Assembly: GCF_001514495.1 (NCBI RefSeq)
Contig: NZ_BCNM01000006.1
Coordinates: 62,001-126,000 of the forward strand
Reading direction: 5' to 3'
DNA from: Paenibacillus pabuli NBRC 13638
Lineage (GTDB): Bacteria > Bacillota > Bacilli > Paenibacillales > Paenibacillaceae
DNA length: 64,000 bases
The notes below the pieces were generated by a model. The model searched no databases and was not told where the DNA came from. It worked only from the letters and a program-made list of their open reading frames with translations. Position numbers and translations under genes: made by a program. Of this stretch, positions 1 through 6,991 are shown one piece after another. Every line of letters begins with the position of its first letter. The stretch's first letter is position 1.

Positions 1-498
1 TTTGAACGTATTGATACTGCCATATCCGCTGAGTGGCTTCACAATAATCGGGAACCCGTGTATCGCAGTGAAACGAATATAGTCCTGTTCATGTAGGGCA
101 ATGGCAATTTCGGATGTCCGAATTCCGCGTTGATGAAGCATTTGTTTCATAATCCATTTGTTGCGGACAGCCTCAGCCTGATTGCGCTGCATACCTGGGA
201 TGCCGAATTCGGAGCGGAGCTGACCCCCGATCTCAATGGCATTTTCACCCGGAGTTAACAAAGCGGAGATGAAATGGGATTCTCGGATCTGAATGATATG
301 CTCCCGGATGGCGTCCACGGATTCCAGATGATCGACATATCTAATTTCATCAAAAAAGTCCCTGAGCACCTCATCATGATGCAAATTATGCCGTTCAATA
401 ATCAGAATTTTCTTGTGATCCGTCCATTTTTGCAAAGGTTTAACGAAATTTAATCCAGTTGGAAGCCTGAAATCAGATATGTATACAATCGTTTTCAT
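1..498 (-). CDS. ATP-grasp enzyme, N-terminal 166 residues (cut by window edge)
   Basis: The frame is open from an ATG at 498 down to base 1, so the gene runs off the left edge. Residues 1-95 resemble the pre-ATP-grasp domain of carboxylate-amine ligases. They are followed by GIPGMQRNQAEAVRNK (about 99-114), the typical entry to an ATP-grasp fold, and by FPIIVKP (149-155), whose Lys154 would contact ATP; a glycine-rich loop GYGS follows. A GGAGG lies about 14 bases upstream, which is long, but an in-frame stop just upstream leaves no other start. It is divergent from a BacA-like gene. In bacilysin clusters the ATP-grasp ligase BacD joins two amino acids, so a ligase role is inferred. The catalytic half is not visible, so the substrate cannot be judged. 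Confidence 0.75.
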   Translation of the reverse strand, partial: MKTIVYISDFRLPTGLNFVKPLQKWTDHKKILIIERHNLHHDEVLRDFFDEIRYVDHLESVDAIREHIIQIRESHFISALLTPGENAIEIGGQLRSEFGIPGMQRNQAEAVRNKWIMKQMLHQRGIRTSEIAIALHEQDYIRFTAIHGFPIIVKPLSGYGSINTFK

Positions 499-646
499 AC
501 GCTCTCATAAATCCTCCCTCAACGAAATACTAAAAATAGAAAAAATACATTTCATAACATTATAGCTCAACATTTTCCATTTTCAATACCCTTTTTAGCG
601 GGAAATATGAACGGAAATACATATTTTTGTTACGTTAAAGTGTTAA

Positions 647-675
647 TTGACAATAGGAATTTTTTGGTATACGAT
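647..675 (+). promoter_or_regulatory. Candidate SigA promoter of the BacA-like operon
   Basis: TTGACA at 647-652 and TACGAT at 670-675 are separated by 17 bases, about 40 bases upstream of the ATG at 716. An alternative -10, TATACG at 668, would give a 15-base spacer. Seen in sequence only. Confidence 0.45.
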
Positions 676-715
676 CTTTAGCGGATTAGAAATAAAAAGG
701 AGGATATAGAAATAA

Positions 716-1279
716 ATGGAGATTACCAAAGGCAAATATGCCGTACTGGGAACATTGGGAGACGATGAAGGATTCCTGACTTGCAGCATGCATATCGCGA
801 AGAAGCTCAATAATTCTGAACGAATCAAGCCATATCCCGAATTTGAGGCGGCTGCAGAAGACTTGAGATCAGGGGTAATATCCTGCCTGCTGGTCCCCGG
901 GGCGTATCCCAAGCTCAACAGCTTCATCATGGATTCTGAACTAGCGGTGTCTGAGAGCTTTGTGGAGAAGATTCCTGCGCTGGTTCTATCCGGCTGCCAT
1001 GCGGTATGTCCCGATCAGATCGACATTATCTATCATCATCCAGCAACCACATACCTGTTATCTGAACTTGATACAACCTATAGTGAGAACAGCACCGTAT
1101 CGTCCAACCCTGAAGCCTGCAGAAAGGTTCTGCACAACATGGAGAAGTCCATTGCGCTCACGAATCAGCTCTGCGCTGATCATTACGGGTTAGTGACCTA
1201 TAAGGTATTACGTGAGGGAATCAACATGCCGTGGGTATGTTTTACCCAAAATACACAGAGGGTGAATGCAGTCATATGA
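716..1279 (+). CDS. BacA-like prephenate decarboxylase family protein
   Basis: The 187-residue product aligns along its length with B. subtilis BacA as I remember it. BacA is the prephenate decarboxylase that opens bacilysin synthesis without aromatising the ring. Shared blocks are TLG near residue 13, the run VPGAYPKLNSFIM (BacA VPHAYDGIKHFYM), a HP pair near 105, IALTNQLCADHYGL (BacA IALTNELARQKYGL), and INMPW (BacA IPMSW). These are the substrate-domain blocks of prephenate dehydratase-like folds. AAGGAGG at 697-703 sets the start. The stop overlaps the next start as ATGA, so translation is probably coupled to the DUF2000 gene. The family is fairly secure. Whether it acts on prephenate, and whether a bacilysin-like product is made, is inference. 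Confidence 0.68.
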   Translation: MEITKGKYAVLGTLGDDEGFLTCSMHIAKKLNNSERIKPYPEFEAAAEDLRSGVISCLLVPGAYPKLNSFIMDSELAVSESFVEKIPALVLSGCHAVCPDQIDIIYHHPATTYLLSELDTTYSENSTVSSNPEACRKVLHNMEKSIALTNQLCADHYGLVTYKVLREGINMPWVCFTQNTQRVNAVI

Positions 1280-1686
1280 AGAGAATTGCTATTATACTGG
1301 ATAAAAATCTGGAGCCGGGAGCCGCGGCTAATGTGGCTGCCCTATTGATGGGACAAGCAGCCCTGAACGAACGGGGGTTATATGCTGATCAACCTGTACT
1401 CGATCAGAGCGGGGTTCAGCATGCAGGCATACAGTACAGTACGGTCATTCTAAAGGCAGGGGGGAATCAACTGATTAACCTGGTCAATTCCTGCTCGGAT
1501 GACAGCGGAGGATTGAGCCATGTTGTTTTTTCACAGACAGGCCAATCGCTCAACAATGCCTTTGAACAATATGCGAGTGAGATTGCTTCGATGGCATTGG
1601 AAGCCACCAAAGTGGTAGGGGTCATTGTGTGGGGAGAAGATGAAACGGTTCGGGCAGCGACCAAAAAATTCAGTGTCATGAAATAA
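1276..1686 (+). CDS. DUF2000 family protein
   Basis: Translation is placed at the ATG within the ATGA overlap with the upstream stop, giving 136 residues. An in-frame start at 1231 exists but lies deep in the preceding gene. The N-terminus (KRIAIILDKNLEPGAAANVAA) and the middle block with SQTG resemble DUF2000, a small alpha/beta fold related to peptidyl-tRNA hydrolase II. The function of the family is not established. Co-translation with the BacA-like gene suggests a shared pathway, though the pairing is unfamiliar to me. No signal peptide or membrane segment is seen, so it should be cytosolic. Confidence 0.6.
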   Translation: MKRIAIILDKNLEPGAAANVAALLMGQAALNERGLYADQPVLDQSGVQHAGIQYSTVILKAGGNQLINLVNSCSDDSGGLSHVVFSQTGQSLNNAFEQYASEIASMALEATKVVGVIVWGEDETVRAATKKFSVMK

Positions 1687-1691
1687 GGGAA

Positions 1692-1735
1692 AAGGGCAGA
1701 AGCTGATCCTGGAGATCACTCTGCCCTTCTTTACA
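1692..1735. terminator. Bidirectional rho-independent terminator
   Basis: The arms AAGGGCAGA (1692-1700) and TCTGCCCTT (1720-1728) form a perfect 9-base stem followed by CTTT. It sits between two convergent genes and can serve both. Confidence 0.75.
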
Positions 1736-1748
1736 TATGAAAGGATGC

Positions 1749-2954
1749 TTAAGAGTTGCTGACGACAGCAGCTTTCTTTTCGGTTAAGTAGTATACGAGT
1801 GCCAGCAGAGGCATCACCAGACCAATCAAAGTGGTGAGACTCCAACCCCCATGCGCATAAGACCAGCTGCCAAGTGAGGATCCAATCGCGCCCCCGATAA
1901 AAAAGATCGACATGAAGATCCCGTTTACCCGTCCTCTTGCTTCACTTAATGAATAGATAATACGCTGCCCCAGCACCAGATTACCCGAGACCGCCATGTC
2001 GAGCGTGATGGCAACGATCACAAGAAGTACAAGGGTAGCGGTAGAGTGACCCTGGAACAGATAGGCGAGCCCAAAAGAACCAGCCGCGATAACCATGGCG
2101 AGTCCGGTTAATATGCGGGTAAAGCCTTTATCCGCCCATCTTCCGGCAATGGGTGCTGCAACGGCGCCTCCGACGCCAGCCAATGCAAACCATGCAATTC
2201 CTTGCTGGGACATGCCATACTCATTGGCGAGCTGCATGGGAACTGTAGTCCAGAACAAGCTGAAGGCGCCAAACAGGCTGGCCTGATAGAGGGCTCGGCG
2301 GCGGAGCATGGGAAATGTTTTTAACAGGGAACCCAATGACAGGATTAATTGTCCATACTTCATCGCCGGTTGGGGCTGACGTGCAGGAAGTGCGCGTGAC
2401 AGGAGCAAGGTTAACAATACGATAATGATTGCGGAGAAGACAAAGACCGCTTGCCAGCCGAGCAGACTTGTAATAAAACTTGCGACAGGGCGAGCCAGCA
2501 TAATGCCCAGCAGCAGGCCACTCATCACATTACCGACCACCCGTCCGCGCTGCTCCTCCGAAGTGAGGTAGGTGGCGTAGGGAACCAGAATCTGTGCAAC
2601 GACGGAACCAATACCGATGAAGAGGGAAGCAGCCAGAAATAATATGGCATTGGGAGAGAAGGCGGCGGCAATCAATGCAACGACCAGAATGATGAGGAAA
2701 AAAGTGATCAGCCGCTTATTCTCCAGAATGTCACTGAGCGGTACGATGAACAGCAGGCCAATCACGTAACCGATCTGTGTTAACGTCACAATCAGTCCGG
2801 CAGCAGCAGAGGAAAGCCCTGTTGTCATGCTGATCGGTCCTATAACCGTCTGAGCATAGTACAAGTTTGCCGCAAGTAGCCCGCATGCCGCGGCCAAAAG
2901 TAAAATCAACCAGCTTGGAACCGGGGTTGTCTTCACATCGTTTTGCAAATGCAT
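1749..2954 (-). CDS. MFS transporter, 12-TM drug/metabolite exporter type
   Basis: The 401-residue protein is almost wholly hydrophobic, with about 12 membrane segments. It has the MFS loop signature between TM2 and TM3 (PLSDILENKRLI) and a second basic loop in the middle (AGRWADKGFTR). It resembles the Bcr/NepI-like drug:H+ antiporter subfamily. An ATG three codons upstream (2963) directly abuts GGAGG, while the ATG at 2954 is nine bases from it and is preferred. It is divergent from a TetR gene with palindromes between them, so the exporter is probably repressed by that regulator and released by a toxic ligand. It lies near the BacA-like gene and could export a product, like BacE, but it belongs to a different transcription unit. 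Confidence 0.85.
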   Translation of the reverse strand: MHLQNDVKTTPVPSWLILLLAAACGLLAANLYYAQTVIGPISMTTGLSSAAAGLIVTLTQIGYVIGLLFIVPLSDILENKRLITFFLIILVVALIAAAFSPNAILFLAASLFIGIGSVVAQILVPYATYLTSEEQRGRVVGNVMSGLLLGIMLARPVASFITSLLGWQAVFVFSAIIIVLLTLLLSRALPARQPQPAMKYGQLILSLGSLLKTFPMLRRRALYQASLFGAFSLFWTTVPMQLANEYGMSQQGIAWFALAGVGGAVAAPIAGRWADKGFTRILTGLAMVIAAGSFGLAYLFQGHSTATLVLLVIVAITLDMAVSGNLVLGQRIIYSLSEARGRVNGIFMSIFFIGGAIGSSLGSWSYAHGGWSLTTLIGLVMPLLALVYYLTEKKAAVVSNS

Positions 2955-3071
2955 GATTATCATCCTCCAATTTTTATGTTAATGATCCTTAGTACCCTAA
3001 TGGTTCCACTCACACCATGACCGATCAGGCGTCCAAACCTTTGCGGTACTTTTTATGGATTCACTAATTAC

Positions 3072-3086
3072 TAAACGATTCGTTTA
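3072..3086. promoter_or_regulatory. Probable TetR operator 1
   Basis: TAAACG-ATT-CGTTTA is an inverted repeat with 6-base arms between the divergent exporter and the TetR gene. It shares its arms with the second palindrome 36 bases away. Confidence 0.65.
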
Positions 3087-3107
3087 CTAATTACAAACAT
3101 ATAATAA

Positions 3108-3121
3108 ACTAAACGTTTAGT
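3108..3121. promoter_or_regulatory. Probable TetR operator 2
   Basis: ACTAAACGTTTAGT is a perfect 14-base palindrome with the same TAAACG half-site as operator 1. Its position in the divergent gap suggests control of both directions. Confidence 0.65.
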
Positions 3122-3175
3122 ATTGTAAATAGGCGATAGGAATTTTTTGTATGTCGAAGTAAGGTAAGAACGAAA

Positions 3176-3205
3176 TTGTTTAATGTATCGGTGTTTTAGT
3201 ATAAT
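3176..3205 (+). promoter_or_regulatory. Candidate promoter of the TetR gene
   Basis: A perfect TATAAT lies at 3200-3205, and TTGTTT at 3176-3181 lies 18 bases upstream of it. The -35 match is moderate. Confidence 0.4.
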
Positions 3206-3261
3206 GAACGTACAGTTTTTATGAATTAGAGATGCATTTGTTACACCAAGGAGGGCTTATG

Positions 3262-3837
3262 ATGACAGCCAAAAGAGGGCGTCCCCGCAATGTGGAAACC
3301 CAGAATGCGATTCTTGCAGCTTCCTATGAATTATTATTGGAACACGGCTTCGGAGCGGTTACGATCGAAAAAATTGCTGAACGTGCTAAGGTGAGCAAAG
3401 CAACGATATATAAATGGTGGCCCAATAAAGGGGCTGTCATTATGGATGGGTACATGTCTGCGGCAACGGCAAGATTGCCTGTACCGGATACAGGATCGGT
3501 ATTCGAGGATGTGCGCATTCATGCGAGCAATCTGGTTGATTTTTTGATCAGCCGGGAAGGAAAAGTGATCACACAAATTGTTGGAGAGGGTCAGTCTGAT
3601 CCAGGGCTAGCAGAAGAATACCGAACCAGATACATCCAGCCTCGTCGGCGTGAAGCGTGGGGAATTTTTGAAAAAGGTGTAGAACGGGGACAGTTGAAAA
3701 AGGATTGTGACATCGGACTGTGTATAGACCTCGTCTATGGAGCGATGTTCTATCGCATGTTGGTGACTGGCGAACCGTTAGATACTGATTTCGTGCAGCG
3801 TTCGTTGATCTCATTGTTTGAAGGTATTAAGTCTTGA
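3262..3837 (+). CDS. TetR/AcrR family transcriptional regulator
   Basis: Residues about 5-60 form the TetR helix-turn-helix domain: a basic KRGRPRN start, then TIEKIAERAKVSKATIYKWW, the classic recognition helix with its K-W ending. The C-terminal half (about 75-190) matches a TetR_C ligand-binding and dimerisation domain; the run EYRTRYIQPRR is typical of that subfamily. AAGGAGGG at 3248-3255 favours the second of two adjacent ATGs (3262 over 3259), giving 191 residues. It probably binds the TAAACG palindromes upstream and represses the divergent exporter and itself. The ligand is unknown. Transcription converges on the luciferase-like gene. Confidence 0.9.
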   Translation: MTAKRGRPRNVETQNAILAASYELLLEHGFGAVTIEKIAERAKVSKATIYKWWPNKGAVIMDGYMSAATARLPVPDTGSVFEDVRIHASNLVDFLISREGKVITQIVGEGQSDPGLAEEYRTRYIQPRRREAWGIFEKGVERGQLKKDCDIGLCIDLVYGAMFYRMLVTGEPLDTDFVQRSLISLFEGIKS

Positions 3838-3868
3838 TCATAGAGTAGGCATCTTGGAGGAGGAGTAA

Positions 3869-3888
3869 GGTGATTCGTAAGAATCACC
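3869..3888. terminator. Hairpin between convergent genes (weak terminator candidate)
   Basis: GGTGATTC and GAATCACC form a perfect 8-base stem with a GTAA loop, 32 bases after the TetR stop. No T-tract follows on either strand, so intrinsic termination is doubtful. Confidence 0.35.
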
Positions 3889-3939
3889 CTGGATGCTAGA
3901 AGCTTTTGGATGAATGGGGAGTGCGTGGAGAACGGAGAA

Positions 3940-5064
3940 CTACACCTGGAAGATGGGTGAGATGGCTGGGGGCCATGAATCGGGAGAATGCGAAGTGGAA
4001 GAGGGAAGTGACTGATTCAAGATCGGGGGCTCGTTCCATATGAAACTGGGGATTTCACGTCGTAACACGGGCGCTACATCTTGGGCGAAGCGTTCTACCT
4101 GCTCCAGCTGCTCTGCATGGCTGAGTCCATCCACGCTGATGCTCAGTACCTGATGTCCATATGCGGCATGGTAATTGAGGATCTTCTCAATGACCTGCTC
4201 AGGACTACCAATGAGTACAGGGCCATGCGCAATGTTATCCTCCAGGTCCTTAAAGGGTGACTGGTTGTGCTGCGCAGCGGCCGTAGCATGAAAGGCCTCA
4301 TAATAAGGCGTATAACGACGGATCGCCTCTTCGCGTGTATCGGCGAGGTACAGGCTGCCTGCCCCGGAGCCGACCACTGCTTGGCTCGCATCATGGCCAT
4401 AATAATCGAGACGCTCTCGGTAATGGTCAATTAACGCTTTATATTTTGCCTGCGGGTGGAAGGAATTTGAGCTAAATATCGGTTCGCCATACTTAGCTGC
4501 AAGCTCGGTAGAGCGGGTGCTCGATGCGCTGCCATGCCAGATCGGAATGGATTGCTGGAGCGGTCTCGGCTGAGTGGTAACCTCTCGAAGGGGAGGGCGA
4601 TACGTTCCCTGCCAGGTTACATTCTCTTCAGTCCACAGCCGTTTCAGCAGTTCATAGCGTTCACCGAGTGAATCCCATTGCTCCTCTTCGCTAATGCCAA
4701 ACAGTGGATAGTGCCGAGGATCATTGCCTTTCCCGATAATCATCTCCAGACGTCCGCCCGATAGTTGATCCAGCGTGGCATAATCCTCCGCAACCCGTAC
4801 CGGATCAAGTACACTGAGAACAGTGACGGTTGTGAGCAGCCGGATGCGTGAAGTGGCAGCAGCGACAGCGGTCAGTACAACGGGTGGTGAGGAAGACAGA
4901 AAAGGTGCACCATGCCGCTCACCAATTCCATATGCATCGAATCCCAGCCGTTCAGCTAGCTTGGCTTGTTCCAGAATGTTGTGGAACTTCTGTTGTGTTG
5001 TGAGAGCTTCTCCGGTGACCGCATTGGGCAGATTCATCATGAGACTAAACAAGGCAAATTTCAT
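3940..5064 (-). CDS. LLM-class flavin-dependent oxidoreductase
   Basis: The 374-residue protein has the bacterial luciferase-like TIM-barrel pattern. It shows a start MKFALFSLM, a block LGFDAYGIGERHG (about 41-53), TSRIRLLTTVTVL (about 71-83), and YATLDQLSGGRLEMIIGKGN, the usual flavin-site block of this family. Such enzymes are FMN- or F420-using monooxygenases. The physiological substrate cannot be read from sequence. The last 35 residues or so (rich in P and S) extend past the usual barrel end and may be disordered. GAGGAG nine bases upstream fixes the ATG at 5064. It is a single gene, convergent with the TetR gene. Confidence 0.88.
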   Translation of the reverse strand: MKFALFSLMMNLPNAVTGEALTTQQKFHNILEQAKLAERLGFDAYGIGERHGAPFLSSSPPVVLTAVAAATSRIRLLTTVTVLSVLDPVRVAEDYATLDQLSGGRLEMIIGKGNDPRHYPLFGISEEEQWDSLGERYELLKRLWTEENVTWQGTYRPPLREVTTQPRPLQQSIPIWHGSASSTRSTELAAKYGEPIFSSNSFHPQAKYKALIDHYRERLDYYGHDASQAVVGSGAGSLYLADTREEAIRRYTPYYEAFHATAAAQHNQSPFKDLEDNIAHGPVLIGSPEQVIEKILNYHAAYGHQVLSISVDGLSHAEQLEQVERFAQDVAPVLRREIPSFIWNEPPILNQSLPSSTSHSPDSWPPAISPIFQV

Positions 5065-5250
5065 CTAACCTACTCCTCGGACTGGAATGGAAAAGCATCT
5101 GTGTTGTTTAATCCCATGGAAATAGTAGGATATTTAAGTTGGAATTAACTTTACCATGTTGCAAGGCATTCTTCTAATGGATTTTTTCTATAAGGCGGAA
5201 TAAAGTCGATTCTCCCTGTAAATATGTGGAGGAAATTGCCACGATTTTTA

Positions 5251-5279
5251 TTGACCGCTGTAAAATTTAGGATTAAAAT
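5251..5279 (+). promoter_or_regulatory. Promoter of receptor gene 1, conserved with that of receptor 2
   Basis: TTGACC at 5251-5256 and TAAAAT at 5274-5279 have a 17-base spacer. The spacer contains GTAAAAT..AGGAT, which is also present upstream of the paralogue at 6904-6932, so the whole element is conserved between the two copies. Confidence 0.7.
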
Positions 5280-5333
5280 TGTGCATATCATATAAATTCA
5301 AATTTATGGATTTTCATTGTGGAGGTGGGAGAC

Positions 5334-6725
5334 ATGGAACCTACAACTACGATACGCTCACATATTGAGGACTACATCAGGAAACAAGGGTATACCCTTC
5401 AATACTTTGCCGATATATCGGGCGTTAACGCGGGAACGTTAAGTGCGATCATCAAAGGGACAAGGCCCATCGCCATGGCTCAACTCGATCTGATTACAGA
5501 AGGCATGAAGCTGGAAGAGGGTCATTTCTACGAAATATACGGCGCTGAATGTTTCGTGGAGTCTGCCCCGCATTGGAGAAGGCTAGAGCCGTTTCTGCAG
5601 CGTTGTGCCGAGCTGGACAAGCTCGAATGTATTCAGAGGGTAATCCAGCAAGTGACGGATGATCGTTCGTATATTTCGGAATTGTTCGAGATGGCAGAAG
5701 GCATGCTTGAGCGGGGACAGAAGAGGGCGGCACGCATGTTATATGAATGTGTGGCGGAGTGCGAGAAGTATCAACACTCGGAACGCCTCGCGTTGTGCCA
5801 GTATCGCATCTTCACACTTTCGCTGGGTCAGGATCAGCATGAGAATCTAAGGGCGGCAGTTCACTTCGAGCCGTATATTAATCGGCTGGATGAAGAGCGA
5901 CAGCTCGATGCGATCAAGGATCTGGCTAATACATATTTGGCTTTGAGATATTGGGACAAGGTGTCCGATCTTGGGGGAGAGCTTGAACAGAAAACAAGCT
6001 TCCTGAACTCTTATAAAAAGAGAAAGTCGGAAACTCTAAGAATTGCATCTTATCCTATTTTTGTATATTCCGCATATTCAAATTTGCTAAGAGCAGCCGC
6101 ATGTGATGGAAGGGAAGAATACTCTGAAGCCCTCCGATATACTGAGGCGTACTCTAAATTAATTAGAATTGAACAACCGAATGAGGAAGATCTCATATTC
6201 ATTAATAAGTTTAATGGATGGGCGGAGGTAAACCATTACTTATACAGACTTATGATGGGTGATTCTGAAGTCATACGGCCTTATATTACTTTTATTGAAA
6301 AGAATGAGGCAGAGATTTTGCCTGCATTAGTTAAAATAATGGAAGCTGCAAATCATCATAATATGGATGTTGATACAGTCCTTCAACGGTTTGACTCATA
6401 CATTTCAATGTACGCCAAAACTTATGGGGATATTGGAAGTTATACGGAACAGATTACGAGTGGAAGATACGTGCAATTTCTAAAAGAAGTCGCGATATAC
6501 CAACTTCAGAGGGAGAGATACACAAAAGGATTTCAGTATTTATTAAATTGTTTGACATTAGCCCAAAGTATGAAGAGTGAATCCATCATTATACAGTGTG
6601 TAGGTCTGTTTGAAAGACATAGAGTCAGAGCTTCGATAGAATTAGAAATTAAGTATAAAACTTTAATTGAGGAGGTTTACAGTACTTATGAGAAAGAAAG
6701 CAGTTTTGATCGTAGTTTTGTTTAG
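5334..6725 (+). CDS. HTH/TPR peptide-responsive regulator (RRNPP-like receptor 1)
   Basis: The protein has 463 residues. About 8-62 form an XRE-type helix-turn-helix (YTLQYFADISGVNAGTLSAI), and the rest is an all-alpha repeat region with TPR-like helices. This is the architecture of RRNPP receptors (PlcR, AimR, and the Alo receptors reported in P. polymyxa), which bind a short imported peptide and change DNA binding. GGAGGTG at 5321-5327 points to the ATG at 5334; an upstream in-frame GTG (5319) overlaps that site. Its 3' end overlaps by 38 bases, in another frame, a gene for a 42-residue exported peptide, as in rap-phr pairs. A close paralogue follows at 6992. The fold class is fairly sure. 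The peptide pairing is a strong inference. Confidence 0.75.
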   Translation: MEPTTTIRSHIEDYIRKQGYTLQYFADISGVNAGTLSAIIKGTRPIAMAQLDLITEGMKLEEGHFYEIYGAECFVESAPHWRRLEPFLQRCAELDKLECIQRVIQQVTDDRSYISELFEMAEGMLERGQKRAARMLYECVAECEKYQHSERLALCQYRIFTLSLGQDQHENLRAAVHFEPYINRLDEERQLDAIKDLANTYLALRYWDKVSDLGGELEQKTSFLNSYKKRKSETLRIASYPIFVYSAYSNLLRAAACDGREEYSEALRYTEAYSKLIRIEQPNEEDLIFINKFNGWAEVNHYLYRLMMGDSEVIRPYITFIEKNEAEILPALVKIMEAANHHNMDVDTVLQRFDSYISMYAKTYGDIGSYTEQITSGRYVQFLKEVAIYQLQRERYTKGFQYLLNCLTLAQSMKSESIIIQCVGLFERHRVRASIELEIKYKTLIEEVYSTYEKESSFDRSFV

Positions 6726-6816
6726 TGCTGTTTTATTATTTACTTCGTATCCTCAACCTATTCCCAACAATTCTATAATGTATAGTCCAAGCACTCATGG
6801 TGGTGCAGGATTGTAA
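6688..6816 (+). CDS. Pre-pro-peptide, candidate quorum-sensing pheromone
   Basis: This 42-codon gene begins inside the end of receptor 1 and carries its own AGGAGG at 6670-6675. The product starts MRKKAVLIVVLFSAVLLFTS, a textbook Sec signal (positive n-region, hydrophobic core), followed by a proline- and asparagine-rich pro-part and a small C-terminus ending STHGGAGL. Export followed by trimming to a 5-10 residue C-terminal signal is how Phr, PapR and AimP peptides mature. The overlap with the upstream receptor gene is typical of those pairs. The gene is seen directly; pheromone function and the mature sequence are inferred. Confidence 0.72.
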   Translation: MRKKAVLIVVLFSAVLLFTSYPQPIPNNSIMYSPSTHGGAGL

Positions 6817-6852
6817 TTGCATTGCATCATATTTCAAATTTCCAAACCAAGT

Positions 6853-6895
6853 AAGCGGTATTGATCCTACCTTAGGACTATACTGCTTTTTATTT
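6853..6895 (+). terminator. Terminator after the receptor 1/peptide unit
   Basis: The arms AAGCGGTATTGATCCT and AGGACTATACTGCTT pair with a few wobbles and one bulge around a short loop, followed by TTTTATTTT. It closes the receptor-peptide transcription unit. Confidence 0.65.
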
Positions 6896-6903
6896 TATAC
6901 AGA

Positions 6904-6932
6904 TTGACCATTGTAAAATACAGGATTAAAAT
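6904..6932 (+). promoter_or_regulatory. Promoter of receptor gene 2
   Basis: TTGACC at 6904-6909 and TAAAAT at 6927-6932 have a 17-base spacer. The element is nearly identical to that at 5251-5279, including the inner GTAAAAT..AGGAT. Confidence 0.7.
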
Positions 6933-6991
6933 TACATATTATTATAACTTATTGAATTGTTAAGTAAGTATGGTTGATGGAGGTGAGGGAT

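Noticed and set aside
1749..2954. Reading the MFS exporter as BacE of a bacilysin cluster
   Set aside because: It is convergent with the BacA-like gene and has its own divergent TetR with operators, so a separate drug exporter is simpler.
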